This document shows positions 61,099-64,000 of a DNA stretch of 64,000 nt, piece after piece; position 1 is the stretch's first letter; each line of letters opens with the position of its first letter. The DNA comes from Plasmodiophora brassicae (Eukaryota > Endomyxa > Phytomyxea > Plasmodiophorida > Plasmodiophoridae): the NCBI GenBank assembly GCA_039704465.1, contig JASFAU010000006.1, positions 682,001-746,000 of the forward strand. The letters are read 5' to 3'. The position numbers and the translations under genes were made by a program. A model generated the notes under the pieces. That model worked only from the letters and a program-made list of their open reading frames with translations. It was not told the DNA's origin and searched no databases.

Positions 61099-63204
61099 CT
61101 AGCCTGTTGTCGGAGCGGTTGAATCTGGGTAGTTGGGATCCCAGGTGTCATCCGTCCCGTCCGTTAACTTGTAGGGCAGGTGGAACGATTTCGGGGCGCG
61201 CGACTGGCGTGGACTTGCAGGTGGCTCGGCATGCGGACTTCCAAAGTAAGAATATGATTGGACTGGACGAGCAACGTTCGCCTCGACATGGTTCGCTTCC
61301 CCGTCCCATAAGTGTTCCTGGTTACTGGGCGACCCGAACGCAGACGCTTTGCTGGACGCCAAAACGGCGCTCTGCGTTGTCGCGGTCGCCAGTGCCCGAC
61401 GGAAGCAGACATCCGTCGACATGACGACAGCGATAGCCAATATGACGATCAGCAGGATTGCCCCGATAGCCAGCACAGGAGTCAATGCGAGCTGCGACGC
61501 CAGCGACCTGTTGCTGGCAGCCGAATCCGCAGGGCCCTGCTCTCCTGTCAACAATACCCACTCGAGAGCAACGGGAAACGGTTCCGTACGTGTGTTGCTG
61601 TCATTGTCGGTGCTTGCCGGGTGACGGGATTCACGACAGTTGGGAAGACGTGTCGATACACCTGCGAGTACGTTTTAGCACCCCGGGCCGGATAGGTGAG
61701 GCACGATACGAAAAACCACAGTGGTATGACGCGTATCGGGGACGATGATCTGCCCTGGCGTGACGTATGTGGTGCGACCGGGTCCTGTAAGTACGAGTTA
61801 CTGGGGCAACGAAAGGCTCTCAATAGCAGAAAGCAGTGGTACCGACCTCGAAACCGAAAAGAAGACGACCTGCGAGTCACGTTGGGCGTCTGAACACGGC
61901 CCGTATTACGCGATGGAACCGAAACGTTTGGACTGGACCGTGCTGCGACAGTCCTAGATCCAGACGATGGCCCTGGCGCTGCTCCAGGACTTGGTGCTGG
62001 CGTTGGCGTTGGGGCAGGTGTACGATTCTGTGCTGGGCTTGGAGTCGGAGCCGGTGTTGGACTCGGCGTGGAGCTTGGCGTCGGACGTGGCGTTGGGCCC
62101 GAAGTACTTGGTGTCGGGCTTGGTGCTGGGTTCGGTGTTGGGCTGGGAGTTGGCTCAGGCGTCGGGCTTGGTGTTGGACTCGGAGTTGAGTTAGGTGTTG
62201 GGCTTGGCGTTGGACTTGGAGTCGGACTCAGCGTTGGACTTGGCGTAGGGGCAGGTGTCGGGGGCGGTGTTGGGGCAGGGGTCGGTTGTGGTGTAGGTGC
62301 AGGGGTCAGCTGGGGCGTAGGCGTAGGTATCGGCTGGGGTGTTGACGCAGGCGTAGGCGCAGGTGGTGGGCGCGGCGTAGGTGCAGGTGTAGGCTGGGGC
62401 GTTGGCGCAGGTGTAGGCTGGGGCGTTGGCGCAGGTGTAGGCTGGGGCGTTGGCGCAGGTGTAGGCGCAGGTGTAGGCGCAGGCGTAGGCGCAGGTGTAG
62501 GCGCAGGTGTAGGCGCAGGCGTAGGCGCAGGCGTAGGTGCAGGTGTAGGCGCAGGCGTAGGCGCAGGCGTAGGCGCAGGCGTAGGCGCAGGCGTAGGCGC
62601 AGGCGTAGGCGCAGGCGTAGGCGCAGGAGTCGGTTGGGGTGTAGGTGCAGGTGTCGGCTTGGGTGTAGGAGCAGGTGTCGGCTGGGGAGTAGGTGCAGGT
62701 GTCGGCTGGGGCGTAGGTGCAGGCGTCGGTTGTGGTGTAGGTGCAGGGGTCGGCTGTGGAGTAGGTGCAGGGGTCGGCCGTGGTGTAGGCGCAGGGGTCG
62801 GCGATGGTGTCGGACTAGGAGTTGGGCGTGGTGTAGGTTGTGGTGCTGGTCTTGGTGTTGGAGACGGGGTTGGTTGCGGAGTCGGACTGGGCATTGGCGA
62901 CTGACATTGATTGGTACTACACCAGGCGTCTCCCGACCCGCACCTGCAGATTCCATATCCTAAATTGACGTCCATGGCATACGGGCACCGTTGGTTCATC
63001 ACATCATGTTACCTACCATCCGTATGCACTGCAGCAAGGGTTGTCGGCAAAGCAGCCATGATCGCCGTTCTGTGCGCCACATAAGCCTGCATATGGGCCG
63101 TCCAGCGGGTACGGCGCGTTTTCACATTGCCCGCGACCCATGCGAACACCAAGGCTGAACGCCATTAGCAGTACTGCTAACCGGGCCCTGCCATTCGTCG
63201 TCAT
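61099..63204 (-). CDS. Hevein-like chitin-binding type I membrane protein (C)
   Basis: The start at 63204 gives a signal peptide ([20 protein letters not shown]). The hevein domain reads [30 protein letters not shown] and [15 protein letters not shown] across an intron, nearly identical to protein B. It is followed by the longest Pro-Thr stalk of the three: about 120 dipeptide-like [12 protein letters not shown] and PTPSPT units (about 62010-62870). A C-terminal exon (61554-61099) encodes a membrane helix ([20 protein letters not shown]) and a tail with [15 protein letters not shown]. The exon structure between the stalk and the helix is only partly traced (about 61560-61980). Protein C is separated from B by the LisH-WD40 gene, so the family likely arose by local duplication before that gene was inserted or inverted. 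Confidence 0.8.
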
Positions 63205-63383
63205 CGCAACAGCAGGCCTGATAAGCGAGGCTACTTGTCTGTTGAGATCGCATATGGAGCGGGGAAATATCTTGATATTATTTGTGCAGGGTGAACCCTC
63301 GCGAGTACGGCACAACCTAGTTCATCGTTGGTCTGGGAGGCGGTGGCGAATATTTAGAGGATCACCATGCAGTGTCTCCCCTG

Positions 63384-64000
63384 TTACTGGGTGCCCGCTT
63401 GACGTTCGCAGGCGGCTCTGAACCAGGCGGCTCTCTCTTGCGCCAGCGGACTGCTTGGGTCCGGTTCTTGTGTCTCGAAGGCAACGTCAGCAGCGATGTC
63501 GAGAATGGCTCGTATCGTCTCCAGAAGTGCGTGCTCGATGCGGTCGAGGACTCGTGGCACGCGTCGCTGGTCAGGATTGAACTGGCGCAAACAACCTACC
63601 GGACCAAACGTCATCAGTGTGCTCGTCTACGGCTGCCGTCGTTCTTAACCGAGGTCCTCTGTCCCGATTGCGCCATAGCTTTCGACGCAGAACACGAATG
63701 GCACTGCCGCGGCGCCGCTGGCCCAGTCGAGGAGAGTGCCGTCGGCGGTATACGAGTTGGCCACATGCGCCACGCCCCCATCCCGAATGTATCGCTGTCG
63801 TACGACCCGGCGGATCACGTCCTGCTCCTTACCGTGGTTCGACGAATTGCGCCCCAGCGATTTCGATTCCGTGCCGACGTACGCCGAGAACATCTGCTGT
63901 TCGCCCGAGTGAACGTCAACGACAGCTGCGGCGTCTGATCAGCGATTGAAGCGTTTCCGGCAAGGTCACCGTACGTACCCGTGTAATTGTTCGTTAAGAT
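63384..64000 (-). CDS. M14 zinc carboxypeptidase, C-terminal part (runs off window)
   Basis: Only the 3' part is in view; the 5' part lies beyond 64000. The frame reads VVDVHSGEQQMFSAYVG, where the His of the HS pair is the third zinc ligand of M14 carboxypeptidases. It continues to YIRDGGVAHVANSYTADGTL then LDWASGAAAVPFVFCVESYG. The Glu in this block is the expected catalytic residue (T-x-E-L in classic members), and the Tyr just before Thr-Ala-Asp-Gly corresponds to the usual YxaxGxsxDW block. An intron (about 63655-63601) joins CLRQFNPDQRRVPRVLDRIE, ending at 63384. It probably removes C-terminal residues, outside the cell or in a vacuole. Without the N-terminus I cannot assign subfamily or signal peptide. 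Confidence 0.72.

Noticed and set aside
62068..62904. Plus-strand frame of repeated Val-Gly-Ala-Gly units
   Set aside because: It is the complement of the Pro-Thr stalk of protein C; the same happens at 56938-57426 and 58311-59600 opposite A and B.

Overview
The window is nuclear DNA of a single-celled eukaryote. Genes are split by short GT-AG introns (mostly about 40-70 bases). They sit on both strands with very small gaps, and convergent neighbours can end only about 40 bases apart. TAA, TAG and TGA all serve as stops, so the code is the standard one. The organism makes motile flagella (DRC2, SPEF2), has a mitochondrion with cardiolipin synthase and a RAP-domain RNA-binding protein, has the Bre1 histone-ubiquitin machinery, and carries a family of hevein-like chitin-binding membrane proteins. 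This combination suggests a zoosporic protist. A plasmodiophorid (Rhizaria) such as Plasmodiophora is my best guess, but this is inference from gene content and was not verified by comparison.

Layout. 1-1.3 kb: no clear gene, possible transposase relic. 1.3-2.1 kb (+): secreted Pro/Gln-rich protein. 2.2-14.3 kb (-): ENTH-domain epsin-like protein, NOP16, SEL1L/HRD3, BRO1-domain protein, RNA polymerase III subunit RPC2. 14.9-16.9 kb (+): IST1 and a CDCA7-type zinc finger protein. 17.0-20.5 kb (-): a protein with 23 helical repeats and a RAP domain. 21.4-24.7 kb (+): C2H2 zinc finger protein and Na+/H+ exchanger. 24.7-27.4 kb (-): BRE1. 28.0-28.8 kb (+): second C2H2 protein. 28.9-31.9 kb (-): DOMON-ferric reductase/NOX fusion. 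32.0-32.2 kb: heptamer-based tandem repeat. 32.3-34.3 kb (+): ETF-ubiquinone oxidoreductase. 34.5-41.4 kb (-): eIF4B-like protein, FANCI-like protein, cardiolipin synthase, an unknown gene. 41.6-43.4 kb (+): OLA1. 43.5-49.2 kb (-): unknown beta-rich/IQ-like protein, a divergent USP-like protein, DRC2. 49.3-56.4 kb (+): SPEF2 and an ankyrin/TRP-like channel. 56.4-63.2 kb: three hevein-domain membrane proteins (-) with a LisH-WD40 gene (+) between the second and third. 63.4-64.0 kb (-): 3' end of an M14 carboxypeptidase.

How the genes relate. Several serve endosomal or ER membrane traffic and quality control (ENTH, BRO1, IST1, NHE, SEL1L). Others serve transcription, chromatin and genome upkeep (RPC2, BRE1, CDCA7-like, FANCI) or mitochondrial energy metabolism (ETF-QO, cardiolipin synthase, RAP protein). 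The 43-56 kb block is enriched in flagellar genes, with DRC2 and SPEF2 sharing a 121-base divergent promoter region. The most unusual objects are the DOMON-NOX fusion, the hevein/Pro-Thr/transmembrane family with a shared cytoplasmic tail, the 23-repeat RAP protein, and a near-perfect 34-base inverted repeat at 41.4 kb.
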